22,732 bases of DNA, taken from CAZXYS01 sp964645005. Its GTDB lineage: Bacteria; Bacteroidota; Ignavibacteria; Kapaibacteriales; UBA2268. A model generated the notes under the pieces. The model ran no database searches and was not told the DNA's origin. It worked only from the letters and a program-made list of their open reading frames with translations. Within the stretch, counting starts at the first letter, position 1. Each line of letters begins with the position of its first letter. Positions 1 through 8,800 of this stretch are shown one piece after another. A program made the position numbers and the translations under genes. The stretch spans positions 1 to 22,732 of the forward strand of contig CAZXYS010000051.1 of NCBI GenBank assembly GCA_964645005.1, given 5' to 3'.

Positions 1-21
1 GGCAGGAATCTGATGAATACT

Positions 22-47
22 GGATTCTTCGCTGCGCTCAGAATGAC
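22..47. repeat. Small palindromic intergenic element (REP-like fragment)
   Basis: Positions 24-28 (ATTCT) and 40-44 (AGAAT) form a perfect inverted repeat around a GC-rich core, followed by GACG. GC-rich palindromes ending in ATGAC are common dispersed intergenic elements in bacterial genomes, and a loosely similar one lies at about 22445-22471. The rest of 1-167 shows no gene and no convincing promoter. An AAAAAGG tract at 154-160 supplies a ribosome site for the first gene. Calling it a dispersed repeat is an inference from one window. Confidence 0.35.
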
Positions 48-167
48 GTTCCCGAGATTTTACAAATTATGGGACAGCTTCACCCACCCCTTTCAAAAAA
101 ATCCTAAATCTTCATCAATTCCTGCCGATAATTATTAATACTAAAAATTGGATAAAAAGGAAAAGTC

Positions 168-2408
168 ATGGACGACAAACTTAAATTATTGAAACTTCTG
201 CTGTTATTATTTTTTACGACAATTGGATTGAAAGCGCAGGATGCGAGTCTGCCATATCCCGAGGCATGCTCGGAGCCGTATAAATTCGTCAATCTGGGAC
301 CAAACATTAACACACCCGACGATGAGTTCCTGCCCGTCGTTTACAAGGAATTCCTATACTTCCGCAGAACTGTGATAAGAAACGGGCAGCCGGTCTCGAA
401 TACCATCATGCAAACACTTATTACTGGTAACGAATATAATAATCCTGTTGAAAATTTCAAGTTGATCGATCCTGAAAATGTCGGCTATAATCCCGAAACC
501 GGCACCGTTGACAAGCTGACGGAATCCGACGTGCCGGTGGATACCACTACACCCCGTTCTGAGGAGCCCCACCCGATATTCATGGATCCATCCACGCCCA
601 GCTTCTATAATTACGCCCCGCGGATCAAGCGTTGGTTCGAGCGGATAAGCGCCGCCGCCGACCTGAACACTGATCTTAATGACATGCACCCGGCGATAGC
701 TGCGGACGGCAGCTTCATCGTCTTCGCTTCCACAAGGGAAAATGACAATTCGAAGGGCGGTTCCGATCTTTACATTTCGCGGCGATTGAATATCGGCAGG
801 CAGAACTGGGACGAGTTCTGGACCGAGCCTCAGAATATGAATATCCGAAATAACGGCAGCACGCCAATCAATACAGAATATAATGAAATTTCGCCATTCA
901 TCGGCGTAAATGATACTTTATATTTTGCTTCAAATGGTTTCCGCGAGGATGCAGGGCAGATATATATTTCCGGGCAGCGGACGCTGAATGCCGTCACCCG
1001 GAGTGACGTCCACGCATTGGAACAGCAGTTCCACTATGACATAATCAAGGCGGCGCCGATTTATAATGATGATAATTTGGTCATCGGATACGAAAATCCG
1101 CAGAAACTTCCCGAGCCGGTAAATACGCAATATAATGAGATTGGTCCGACAATTCACTATAACGCGATAATCATTTCCTCGGACAGACCGGGCGGTTACG
1201 GCAATTTCGATCTCTACGGCTGCGCTCTGCCTGATTGCCGCCGAATAAATCTCTTTGTTGAAAAAATTAACAAGTCGAATTGCCATCCCCGCTCTAAAAT
1301 TGATATTTTTGACGAAAATGATAAGCTGCTCGAGACTTTCCAAATGCCGCAAGATAGAGACTATGAATTTGAAGTCGATTATTCCGATACTTTGTTCGTG
1401 AAACATGTCCACGAGTGCCATCCCGACGGCATCATCGACACCCTCATACCCGAATGTTGGGCTGTAGGCAGGAATGATTATCTGGTGCAATTCAAAATGG
1501 ATTGTTTCTGCGTAGATAAGTACATGCCTGTGCTGGTAACCGGGCAGATAAATTGCAAAAATTTAACCTACAGCGGCGGGGGCAGGATAGAAGTTTACGA
1601 TTCGTTGGGGATATTAACTGCGGCAGCGGAAGTTGGTTTTGATGGAAAATATAAGGTGAAAGCTGATTATTCAGGTGAACTTACCGTATCTTTCCATGAT
1701 GACTGCCTGCCGACGGGAAGGCTCGAAAGGGTTATTATACCGCAGCCAAGCACAGGGGATATGAAGGAATACGTAGTCGATTTCGATCTACCCGTTGGCT
1801 GCTGTTTGCAGCCGGATCTGTATTCGGTCAGAGGGATTCCGTTTTTCGTTACGGGCTACTATAAACCCAATACGAAAAACAATTTGATGAATCTAAATAA
1901 AAAATATCCCGCCATTAAAAGGCTTCTGATTGCGAATAATTCGAATGTGTATATAGCAAATCCGTTCAATGATACGGAAAATGGTAAACCGATTAACTAT
2001 TGGATAAGAGCAGATATAGTACAGCAAAAAATTGAAGATATAAGAAATCTTATACTTAATAAATTATCAATGCTGGCACAGGGATATTGCAGTAAAATTA
2101 TTGTCACCGTTGCCGGTTATGCCGACCCGCGGAAGATCCCGAAACCGGCTTATTATGTTGGGAATAATATTATGGAGCCGGAGTTGATTTTCCGAATGCA
2201 TACCGGCGTTAAAATGGATAATGACAAATTATCTGTGCTGCGGGCATATTATACCCTCCGGGAGATAAAAGCCCTGCTGGCGGGAACGGGGCTGTATGCC
2301 AACTTTAAGGACAAAATCGAATGGCATATCCGCGGCGCCGGCATTGACCGCGCAAATGTTGAAAATAAATTGAAAAGAAAAGTTGAAGTAAAGATTGAGT
2401 GTGATTAG
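168..2408 (+). CDS. Exported PD40/WD40-like propeller protein with Cys-rich middle region and OmpA-like C-terminus (PorE-like)
   Basis: A secreted or periplasmic protein of 746 residues. An N-terminal signal peptide (positive start, Leu-rich core, likely cleavage after GLKA at about residue 23) is followed by PD40-type propeller blades at about 40-357, recognisable from repeats such as 'DMHPAIAADGSFIVFAST', 'YNEISPFI..NDTLYFASNG' and 'YNEIGPTI..IIISSDRPGG'. Residues about 360-555 form Cys-rich beta domains resembling carboxypeptidase-regulatory folds (CHP, CFC, CC). Residues about 556-746 begin 'IPFFVTGYY' and carry OmpA-like signatures ('ITVAGYAD'-like strand, 'LSVLRAYYTLREI', terminal 'KRKVEVKI'). 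The order propeller, regulatory-like domain, OmpA-like domain resembles PorE of the T9SS, but no TPR or lipobox Cys is visible. AAGG lies 8-11 bases before the ATG. The paralogous next gene starts 63 bp downstream, probably in the same operon. An envelope or peptidoglycan-anchored role is inferred; the exact function is unknown. Confidence 0.8.
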   Translation: MDDKLKLLKLLLLLFFTTIGLKAQDASLPYPEACSEPYKFVNLGPNINTPDDEFLPVVYKEFLYFRRTVIRNGQPVSNTIMQTLITGNEYNNPVENFKLIDPENVGYNPETGTVDKLTESDVPVDTTTPRSEEPHPIFMDPSTPSFYNYAPRIKRWFERISAAADLNTDLNDMHPAIAADGSFIVFASTRENDNSKGGSDLYISRRLNIGRQNWDEFWTEPQNMNIRNNGSTPINTEYNEISPFIGVNDTLYFASNGFREDAGQIYISGQRTLNAVTRSDVHALEQQFHYDIIKAAPIYNDDNLVIGYENPQKLPEPVNTQYNEIGPTIHYNAIIISSDRPGGYGNFDLYGCALPDCRRINLFVEKINKSNCHPRSKIDIFDENDKLLETFQMPQDRDYEFEVDYSDTLFVKHVHECHPDGIIDTLIPECWAVGRNDYLVQFKMDCFCVDKYMPVLVTGQINCKNLTYSGGGRIEVYDSLGILTAAAEVGFDGKYKVKADYSGELTVSFHDDCLPTGRLERVIIPQPSTGDMKEYVVDFDLPVGCCLQPDLYSVRGIPFFVTGYYKPNTKNNLMNLNKKYPAIKRLLIANNSNVYIANPFNDTENGKPINYWIRADIVQQKIEDIRNLILNKLSMLAQGYCSKIIVTVAGYADPRKIPKPAYYVGNNIMEPELIFRMHTGVKMDNDKLSVLRAYYTLREIKALLAGTGLYANFKDKIEWHIRGAGIDRANVENKLKRKVEVKIECD

Positions 2409-2471
2409 AATTACGGTTAACGGCAAACGGCAACGTTTAACGGATTAATTAACAAATTATATATTTAAAAT

Positions 2472-4055
2472 ATGAATATGAAGTCTTTTATAACAATATT
2501 AATTACGATTATAGCCATACCCGCAATTTTGCAGGGGCAAGAGAAGATCGAATACAAATTCCAAAATCTGGGGAAGAGAATAAATTCGCCCCTGGATGAG
2601 TTCCGACCTGTAATTTACAAAGATACTCTCTATTTCCGTAAGCTTGATACAATGGGGCGAAAGCCGGGTTTTGATTTATTTTTTACGGCTCTCGATGACT
2701 TGAAAGCGCCTATAAGTAAGCCGTCCGTTAATCTTGAGTATCAGCAGAGTATGATTACTTCCGTTACACCGGCTTCCCATTATCCGTATTTTTTTGAAAG
2801 CCCTGTTACACCGGGTTTCTACAGGTTTAATATTGATAAAATGAACCCGGATTTGCTTGATACCGCAGTAAATATGGGAAATAACGTAAACACCCAATAT
2901 ACGGATATGGACCCCGCAATTTCTCCCGATGGTAACTTTATAATATTCTCTTCGGACAGACCCAGGGGAGACCAGAACTTACCCGAGGATGATCTGGACC
3001 TGTATGTTTCGTTTAGGGAGGAAGGCGATGTATGGTCGGAGCCGGAAAATCTCGGCGAGGAAATAAACACGAATTTGAATGAAATAGCGCCTTTTATCGA
3101 CGAGGAAGGTAATTTGTATTTCGCATCGAAAGGTTATCGCAGGGACAGCGTAAGAATACTATATTCAAACAGCGGCAGGCAAAGCGATATCTACGAGATA
3201 AAGGAAAAGCCTAATTATAATATTGTCAGAGCGCTTCCCGACGAGGATGAGCCTGGTTTTTTTGTTTCGCCGGAACTGCTGCCCTATCCAATTAATACGG
3301 AGCATGAGGAAACCGGCGCCGCACGCTGGAGGGATTCTCTTATATATGTATCATCGAACAGACCGATTAATCTTTTCTACGGCGCCAGGGAAAATTATGA
3401 TCTGTGGGGTTATGTAAAATATGTTACGCCGCCGCCGCCTCCGCCGAAACAGCCGCCAACGCTTGCAAAGAATATTCCGTTTTTTGTAACGGGATATTAC
3501 TACCCGAATACTACGGCTTCACTGTACTATTTGCGGGAAAAAATCAAGAGAGGAAAACTCCTTGCCGACAAATCTACCGCCTATATTGCCGATCCGGATA
3601 TTGATACCGATGAAAACGGCTTCCCTATTGATTATCACAACTATACAGATGATGTTGAGCAGTATCTTTTTGAAGTAAAAATGTCGATCTTGAACTGGCT
3701 GAATTATCTGAAAAAGAAAGGGGAAGGCGAGATTAAAATAACAGTACGCGGATTTACCGATCAGAAGCCGTTGTCCGGGTATTCTAAGTATAGTGAAGCA
3801 ACTATCCGGGATACGCTGTTCGATTTCCAAATTATGAGAAATGAATTGCTGGACAATAAGAAATTGTCGGAACTGCGTGCTTACACTACCGCCAAATATA
3901 TTTCCGACCTGTTAAAGAATGAACCTCTCTATGGCGAACTCGCCGACAAAATAAAATGGGAAATAAAAGGGAAGAGAGAATATTTCGGCGAGGCGCCTGA
4001 TGTGAAAAAGAGAAGCGTGAAAATTGCCGTAAATTATATAAAACCAATAAAATAG
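2472..4055 (+). CDS. Exported PD40/WD40-like propeller protein with OmpA-like C-terminus
   Basis: A shorter paralogue (527 residues) of the preceding gene. A signal peptide with likely cleavage after ILQG (about residue 22) leads into PD40 blades at about 30-300 ('DMDPAISPDGNFIIFSSDRP', 'LNEIAPFIDEEGNLYFASKG', 'SNRP'). A proline run (about 318-331) links to an OmpA-like region at about 333-527 that starts 'IPFFVTGYYYPNT' and contains 'IKITVRGFTDQ', 'NKKLSELRAYTTAKYI' and 'KKRSVKIAV'. It lacks the Cys-rich middle region of its neighbour. No clear Shine-Dalgarno sequence precedes the ATG, only an AT-rich leader, which is usual in Bacteroidota. A second in-frame ATG lies two codons on. Its position 63 bp after the first gene suggests co-transcription. 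Likely periplasmic and peptidoglycan-associated; partners are not visible here. Confidence 0.8.
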   Translation: MNMKSFITILITIIAIPAILQGQEKIEYKFQNLGKRINSPLDEFRPVIYKDTLYFRKLDTMGRKPGFDLFFTALDDLKAPISKPSVNLEYQQSMITSVTPASHYPYFFESPVTPGFYRFNIDKMNPDLLDTAVNMGNNVNTQYTDMDPAISPDGNFIIFSSDRPRGDQNLPEDDLDLYVSFREEGDVWSEPENLGEEINTNLNEIAPFIDEEGNLYFASKGYRRDSVRILYSNSGRQSDIYEIKEKPNYNIVRALPDEDEPGFFVSPELLPYPINTEHEETGAARWRDSLIYVSSNRPINLFYGARENYDLWGYVKYVTPPPPPPKQPPTLAKNIPFFVTGYYYPNTTASLYYLREKIKRGKLLADKSTAYIADPDIDTDENGFPIDYHNYTDDVEQYLFEVKMSILNWLNYLKKKGEGEIKITVRGFTDQKPLSGYSKYSEATIRDTLFDFQIMRNELLDNKKLSELRAYTTAKYISDLLKNEPLYGELADKIKWEIKGKREYFGEAPDVKKRSVKIAVNYIKPIK

Positions 4056-4077
4056 GATGAGATAACCCGAAGAATTT

Positions 4078-4201
4078 CTAAGTGTAAAATGGTATAAATT
4101 CCGGAAACTAAGGGCAATATGGTATTTTTCAAAAATACCGTCAATATGGTATTTTATATATAAAAAAAAAGAATATATTGCCATATCTGAAATTAGGCAA
4201 T
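4078..4201. promoter_or_regulatory. Palindrome-rich regulatory region upstream of the stand-alone receiver gene
   Basis: The 184-bp gap between 4055 and 4240 holds dense symmetry. CTAAGTGTAAAATGGTATA (4078-4096) is the exact reverse complement of 18112-18130 and differs by one base from the complement of 13432-13450, both in promoters of the giant surface genes. GGTATTTTTcAAAAATACC (4121-4139) is a perfect 9-bp palindrome. CAATATGGTATTTT occurs twice as a direct repeat (4115-4128 and 4142-4155). ATTGCC (4177-4182) pairs with GGCAAT (4196-4201). TAATATTG (4216-4223) is a one-mismatch match to the Bacteroidota -7 element. These look like operator sites for a dimeric regulator; the regulator is not known. 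The 9-bp hairpin is not followed by a T-run, so it is not a typical terminator. Confidence 0.55.
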
Positions 4202-4239
4202 TAAAAAATTTAAAATAATATTGTTACATGTAATTAGTA

Positions 4240-4659
4240 ATGAACATATTAATAGTAGAAGATCACGCAGCGACAGCCAAGTTACTATCGGAATACCTCT
4301 CGAAGCAGGGGGAATACGATGTAATTGATATTGCGCACAACGGCAAGGAAGCCATTAAGAAGATCATCCAGAAACCTGTTGACGTTGTATTGATGGATGT
4401 TAATATGCCTTATGTTGACGGCATAGAAGCAACCGAGAATATCTTATACAAAAGTCCTCATGTTAAGGTATTGATGCTCTCTGTTTACTCTGAACCATGG
4501 ATAATCAAGCGTTCCATAAAAGCAGGTGCTCACGGCTACCTTAATAAAAAAGCAGGTATTGATAAGATCTCTCATGCTTTAATGGAAATTTCCCGGGGTA
4601 AGCCGTACCTCGACGAAGGCAGCCTAAATACGATCATGAATGATTATGATTATTCATGA
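4240..4659 (+). CDS. Stand-alone receiver-domain response regulator (NarL-type receiver, no output domain)
   Basis: A 139-residue protein made of one complete CheY-like receiver. Visible residues are the acidic pair E7-D8, phospho-acceptor D53 ('VVLMDVNMP'), S81 in 'LMLSVYSEP' at the T/S switch position, and K103 in 'GYLNKKAG'. The sequence resembles receivers of the NarL/FixJ class, including the one at 11114, but it stops where the linker to a LuxR-type helix-turn-helix would begin. It probably relays or competes for phosphoryl groups by protein contact instead of binding DNA. No Shine-Dalgarno sequence is evident. The stop codon lies 18 bp from the stop of the converging kinase gene, with no terminator between. 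Its upstream region carries motifs shared with other promoters in the window. Confidence 0.88.
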   Translation: MNILIVEDHAATAKLLSEYLSKQGEYDVIDIAHNGKEAIKKIIQKPVDVVLMDVNMPYVDGIEATENILYKSPHVKVLMLSVYSEPWIIKRSIKAGAHGYLNKKAGIDKISHALMEISRGKPYLDEGSLNTIMNDYDYS

Positions 4660-4677
4660 ATAACATATATTAGAAAT

Positions 4678-5820
4678 TTACAAAGGTAGATCTACAATAA
4701 ATGATATGCCTTTATCTGTTTCTTTCTCATATAGAATTTTGCCGTTCAGTTGATCCACATAGTTTTTAATGATCGAAAACGACAATATTGATGAGTCATC
4801 ATAATGTCCGTCCAATGTTGATAGGTCTAAAATCTTATCGCTATAAGAAGTTAGATCGATATCTTCGGAAAACCAAGCCGGAGCATTCGTACATTTCATT
4901 CTAAGAATCCTGCTGCTTGGATTGTCAATCTCCTCCGAACTGAAAAATATCGTAGTTTGAGTGTCTGTATGCTTGAAAACAAGAGAAAAGATATTTTCAA
5001 GGATATGGCTGATTTTCTCCTTGTCAAAATATATATAGATGTGTTTATCCGGATTATTTATGGTAAGGTCTATGCTCTTGTTTTGTAATTCCGTGCTGTA
5101 TTTTTTGATAGTATTATTAATCAGAGAATTAAGATCGAACTCTTCTTTGTAATTTGAAAGTTTACCCTCCTCGGATTTGTTTAATTCGACCAGATCTTCA
5201 ATTATTTTCATCATATTTTCCCCTGACTCCAAAATATCAGTGGCGAACTCCTCGAAATCTTCCGGAGCAAGATTTCTATATCTTGACTTAATCAAGCTGG
5301 CAAAGCCGGTGATGACCTGCAGCGGATTCTTCAAATCATGAATAGCAATTGAAAGAAAAGTATTTTTTTCCCGATTAAGTCTGATAAGGTCCTGATTTTG
5401 TTTGATGATCGTATCCTTGGACTGTTTTAGCTGGATATGGGTTTCTATCCTTGCGAGCAGTTCCTCACTTTTGAAGGGCTTGGTAATATAATCAACGCCG
5501 CCGTATTCGAAGCCTCGCTTTATATCCTCGACCTGCGTTTTCGCTGTCAAAAATATCACGGGGATATGCCTTGTGTTGGGATTATCCTTTAATTTTTCGC
5601 AGACTTCGAATCCGTTCATATTGGGCATCATAATATCGAGCAGGATGAGGTCGGGATTCTTTTTATCTGCAATATTCAGAGCATCAATGCCGTTCGTGGC
5701 GAGCGCCCGTTTGTAATTACTTTGATTCAAAATATTACCGAGTATCTGCAGATTCTCGATCTGGTCATCCACTAATAATATCAATGCCTGTTTGGCGCCT
5801 ATTGTATCTTTCAGTTTCAT
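4678..5820 (-). CDS. Receiver-HisKA protein with degenerate ATPase domain (probable pseudokinase)
   Basis: 380 residues, soluble. The N-terminal receiver (about 11-130) is intact: D18-D19, phospho-acceptor D62 ('LILLDIMMP'), T92, K114. A helical linker leads to a HisKA segment with H161 in 'IHDLKNP'. The following HATPase_c-like region keeps the fold pattern but loses the nucleotide-binding residues. The N-box position normally Asn is L280 ('ENIFSLVFKHT'), the DxGxG box reads T311-N-A-P-A315, and the Gly-rich lid reads 'SSILSFSIIK' (343-352) with no glycine. By family knowledge these residues are needed to bind Mg-ATP, so autokinase activity is unlikely. A role as phosphotransfer scaffold, phosphatase or adaptor is inferred. 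It starts 14 bp after the stop of the hybrid kinase, so the two are very probably co-transcribed and their products may interact. Confidence 0.85.
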   Translation of the reverse strand: MKLKDTIGAKQALILLVDDQIENLQILGNILNQSNYKRALATNGIDALNIADKKNPDLILLDIMMPNMNGFEVCEKLKDNPNTRHIPVIFLTAKTQVEDIKRGFEYGGVDYITKPFKSEELLARIETHIQLKQSKDTIIKQNQDLIRLNREKNTFLSIAIHDLKNPLQVITGFASLIKSRYRNLAPEDFEEFATDILESGENMMKIIEDLVELNKSEEGKLSNYKEEFDLNSLINNTIKKYSTELQNKSIDLTINNPDKHIYIYFDKEKISHILENIFSLVFKHTDTQTTIFFSSEEIDNPSSRILRMKCTNAPAWFSEDIDLTSYSDKILDLSTLDGHYDDSSILSFSIIKNYVDQLNGKILYEKETDKGISFIVDLPL

Positions 5821-5834
5821 AGTTGTATTTAAGA

Positions 5835-8800
5835 TTAATCCTTAGTAATGTCTGTTTTATACATTTCTTTTAATTCCCCGATCAGTTCGTCAAATCTGCT
5901 GAGCGTTTCCTTTATCTTATTAACATTATAATCCATTATATAATTTTGTAATTCATCGCTGTATCTGACAAGTTTTTTAACACCATAATTATTTCCCAGT
6001 TGTTTCACTTCCATTGCGAAAATTTCAATATCATCAATAATAATCACATCAGATATTCTTTGCCATCTCGTCCATGTATCTTTCTCAAGAATTTTAATAA
6101 GTTCAGGCAATTCCCGTACCGAACCTTCATTTGTATCTGTTTCCATATCATAAAGTTTATCATTTTTGGTGACATTATCTTCATCTTTATGCATTTCATA
6201 AGGAAGGAAACGTTTGAAGATCGCCATTAAATTCTTTATATCCATAGGTTTGCTCAGCAAACCGTCAAATAAATTAATATAATCTTCCTGGTCTTCTTTT
6301 ATTATTGTTGCCGTGAATGCGATAACCGGAATATCTTTGTATCTGTCAGAATTTTTTATCTTGCGAGTTATTTCATATCCGCTTTCATCGGGTAATTTTA
6401 CATCCATGATTATCAAATCCGGTTTTTCAGTTAGTTTCTCAAGTGCTTCTTTACCTGTTTTTGCATCAATGAATTCAAGCTGCTTGTTTTCAGCAAAGAT
6501 CTTGATCAGTTCCCGGTTATAGTCATAATCATCCACTATGAGTATTCTGGATCCAATGAATATAATATCCTCATCTTCAGGCGGTTGGCTTTGAGTTGTG
6601 ACCATCTCTTTGTCAGCTGTCTCTATATTTTTGAAAGTGATAGTAAATATCGCGCCTTTACCTGGTTTACTTTTCAGTTCAATTTTGCCATTCATTTGTT
6701 CTGCGAGTCTTTTGGTTATTGCAAGTCCAAGCCCTGTTCCCCCGTAATTTTTCTTATCCTGTCCTCTTTGCTGACTGAAAGACTCAAAAATAATATCCTG
6801 TTGATCTTTTGGAATGCCTATACCAGTGTCTTTAATCTGAAGTATAAGATTCATAAAGTTATTTTTTATTGAAGAAGCGGATATTTGAATCCTTACAAAT
6901 CCCTTGTCCGTGAATTTAATTGCATTTCCAACAAGATTAAATAGTATCTGCCGAAAGCGAACTTCATCAAAGTTTACTATTCTTGGGACATTCTTATCAA
7001 TTTTTAATATTATTGAAAGACCTTTTTCCAAAACTTTTTCAGAGAAAATTTCTTTAACTTCATTCAACAGGACTTCGATGTTTATCGGACTGTAATGAAG
7101 TTCTAACTTGCCGGATTCAATTTTGGAAAGATCAAGAATGTCATTGATCAATGCCAGCAATGTATTTCCACTGGAGACAATCGACTGAGCATATTTTTTT
7201 AATTCCATATCGGAGATATGCCCTGTTAGCAATTCGCCGAAACCGAGAATAGCCGTCATCGGTGTACGGATTTCATGAGACATATTGGCGAGAAATTCGC
7301 TTTTGGTTTTATTTGCTGATTCTGCTAATTCCTTTGCTTTTTTTAAATCTTCCGAGGCAAGTTTTTGCTCAATTGTCGAACCAATACTTGAAGTGTAAGA
7401 CACAAGTATTGATTTGTAGTTTTCAGTTAATTTCCATGGGTCTTTATAACTATGAAATGCTATGAATCCCCAGTAATTTCCTCTTATCAGAATTGGAATT
7501 ATTAAAAAGTGATTTAACTCCTTATTATGTTCTTTACTATTTAATGTAATATAAAAGTTATTTCCGTTAATTAATTGGAAATAATGTTTTCTTATTTCCG
7601 ATTCAAATTCAAATTGATTGATATCGAAAGAGTTCTCTTGCTGCCATTCGAAAAGTTTAATTAATCTAAAATCCTTCTTTTCAAAATCCAGTTTATTTTC
7701 ATAAATAAAAATTTTATCCATACCGGTGGCATTGCCAAGCGATTCCAGGGATTTCAAAATGCCGATATTGAAATCCTGTGTGGTAATTAGGTGGTTTGCT
7801 GAATTAGCATAGGCTTCAAACAGATCTTTTTGAGTTTTATGTCTGTCTTCCGCTGATTTACGCTCTGTAATGTCAGTGAACATTAGCAATGCCCCTGAAT
7901 ATTCGTCCTCGCTGTTATAAATTGGAGATGTGGAGACCATAGCCCATAGATTCTTGCCATCCTTTCTGGTAAGCATAATATCCGTAAAGTGGGATTTATC
8001 ATTTTTCTGTTCCTTTTTAATGTCTTCAGGTATAGCCTTAGTAATATTTTCCATAAGAGAAGGATCGCTGGCTGTCAAATCTCTTTCCGAAGCCGCCAGC
8101 ATTTCAGCCATTACGTCATTGACAAATATTGTCTCATTGCTGCTGTTAACAACCCAGATGCCTTCATTAGCAGTTTCAACGATTCTTCTGTAGCGTTCTT
8201 CACTTTCTTTAAGAGCTTGCTCCGCTTCTTTTTCGCCCGAAATGTTTTCGATAGTCCCAAGAGCTCTTGTTGGATTGTTATTCTCATCCCATTCTACTAT
8301 CTTCCCTCTTGAGAGTATCCAAACCCAGTATTGATCTTTATGCCGCATTCTGAATTCAGCTTTATAGAAATCCGTTTTGCCGTCAACTACATCTTCTATT
8401 TTACTAATAGCATTTGCCCTGTCTTCCGGATGGATCATATTCATCCAGGTTGCGAAATCTCTGTCAAATTCACCCTTTTCATATCCTAAAGCTTTATAAT
8501 AATTTGCGCTGTAATTAACAGTTCCGTTTTGCATATCATTATCCCAAAAGCCGTCGGAAGTAGCTTCGAGAAGCATTCTCAATCGATTTTCGCTTTCAAT
8601 AAGATTCTTTTCAGCTTTCTTGAATTCCGTTATATCTTCGATCAGTGAAGCAAAGCCTATAACCTGTCCGTTTTCGTTCAGCAATGGCGTATTGTACCAG
8701 TTACATGTAATCAATTTACCATCTTTGGTTACATTATTTAATGTATGTCTTTCCCCGCTTTTTTTATTCATAATAGCTTCGAGCATTTCATCGACATTTT

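Noticed and set aside
930..1490. Long antisense frame (186 codons) inside the first propeller gene
   Set aside because: It is a mirror of the sense gene with no family resemblance, no leader and no ribosome site; the sense frame has clear domains.
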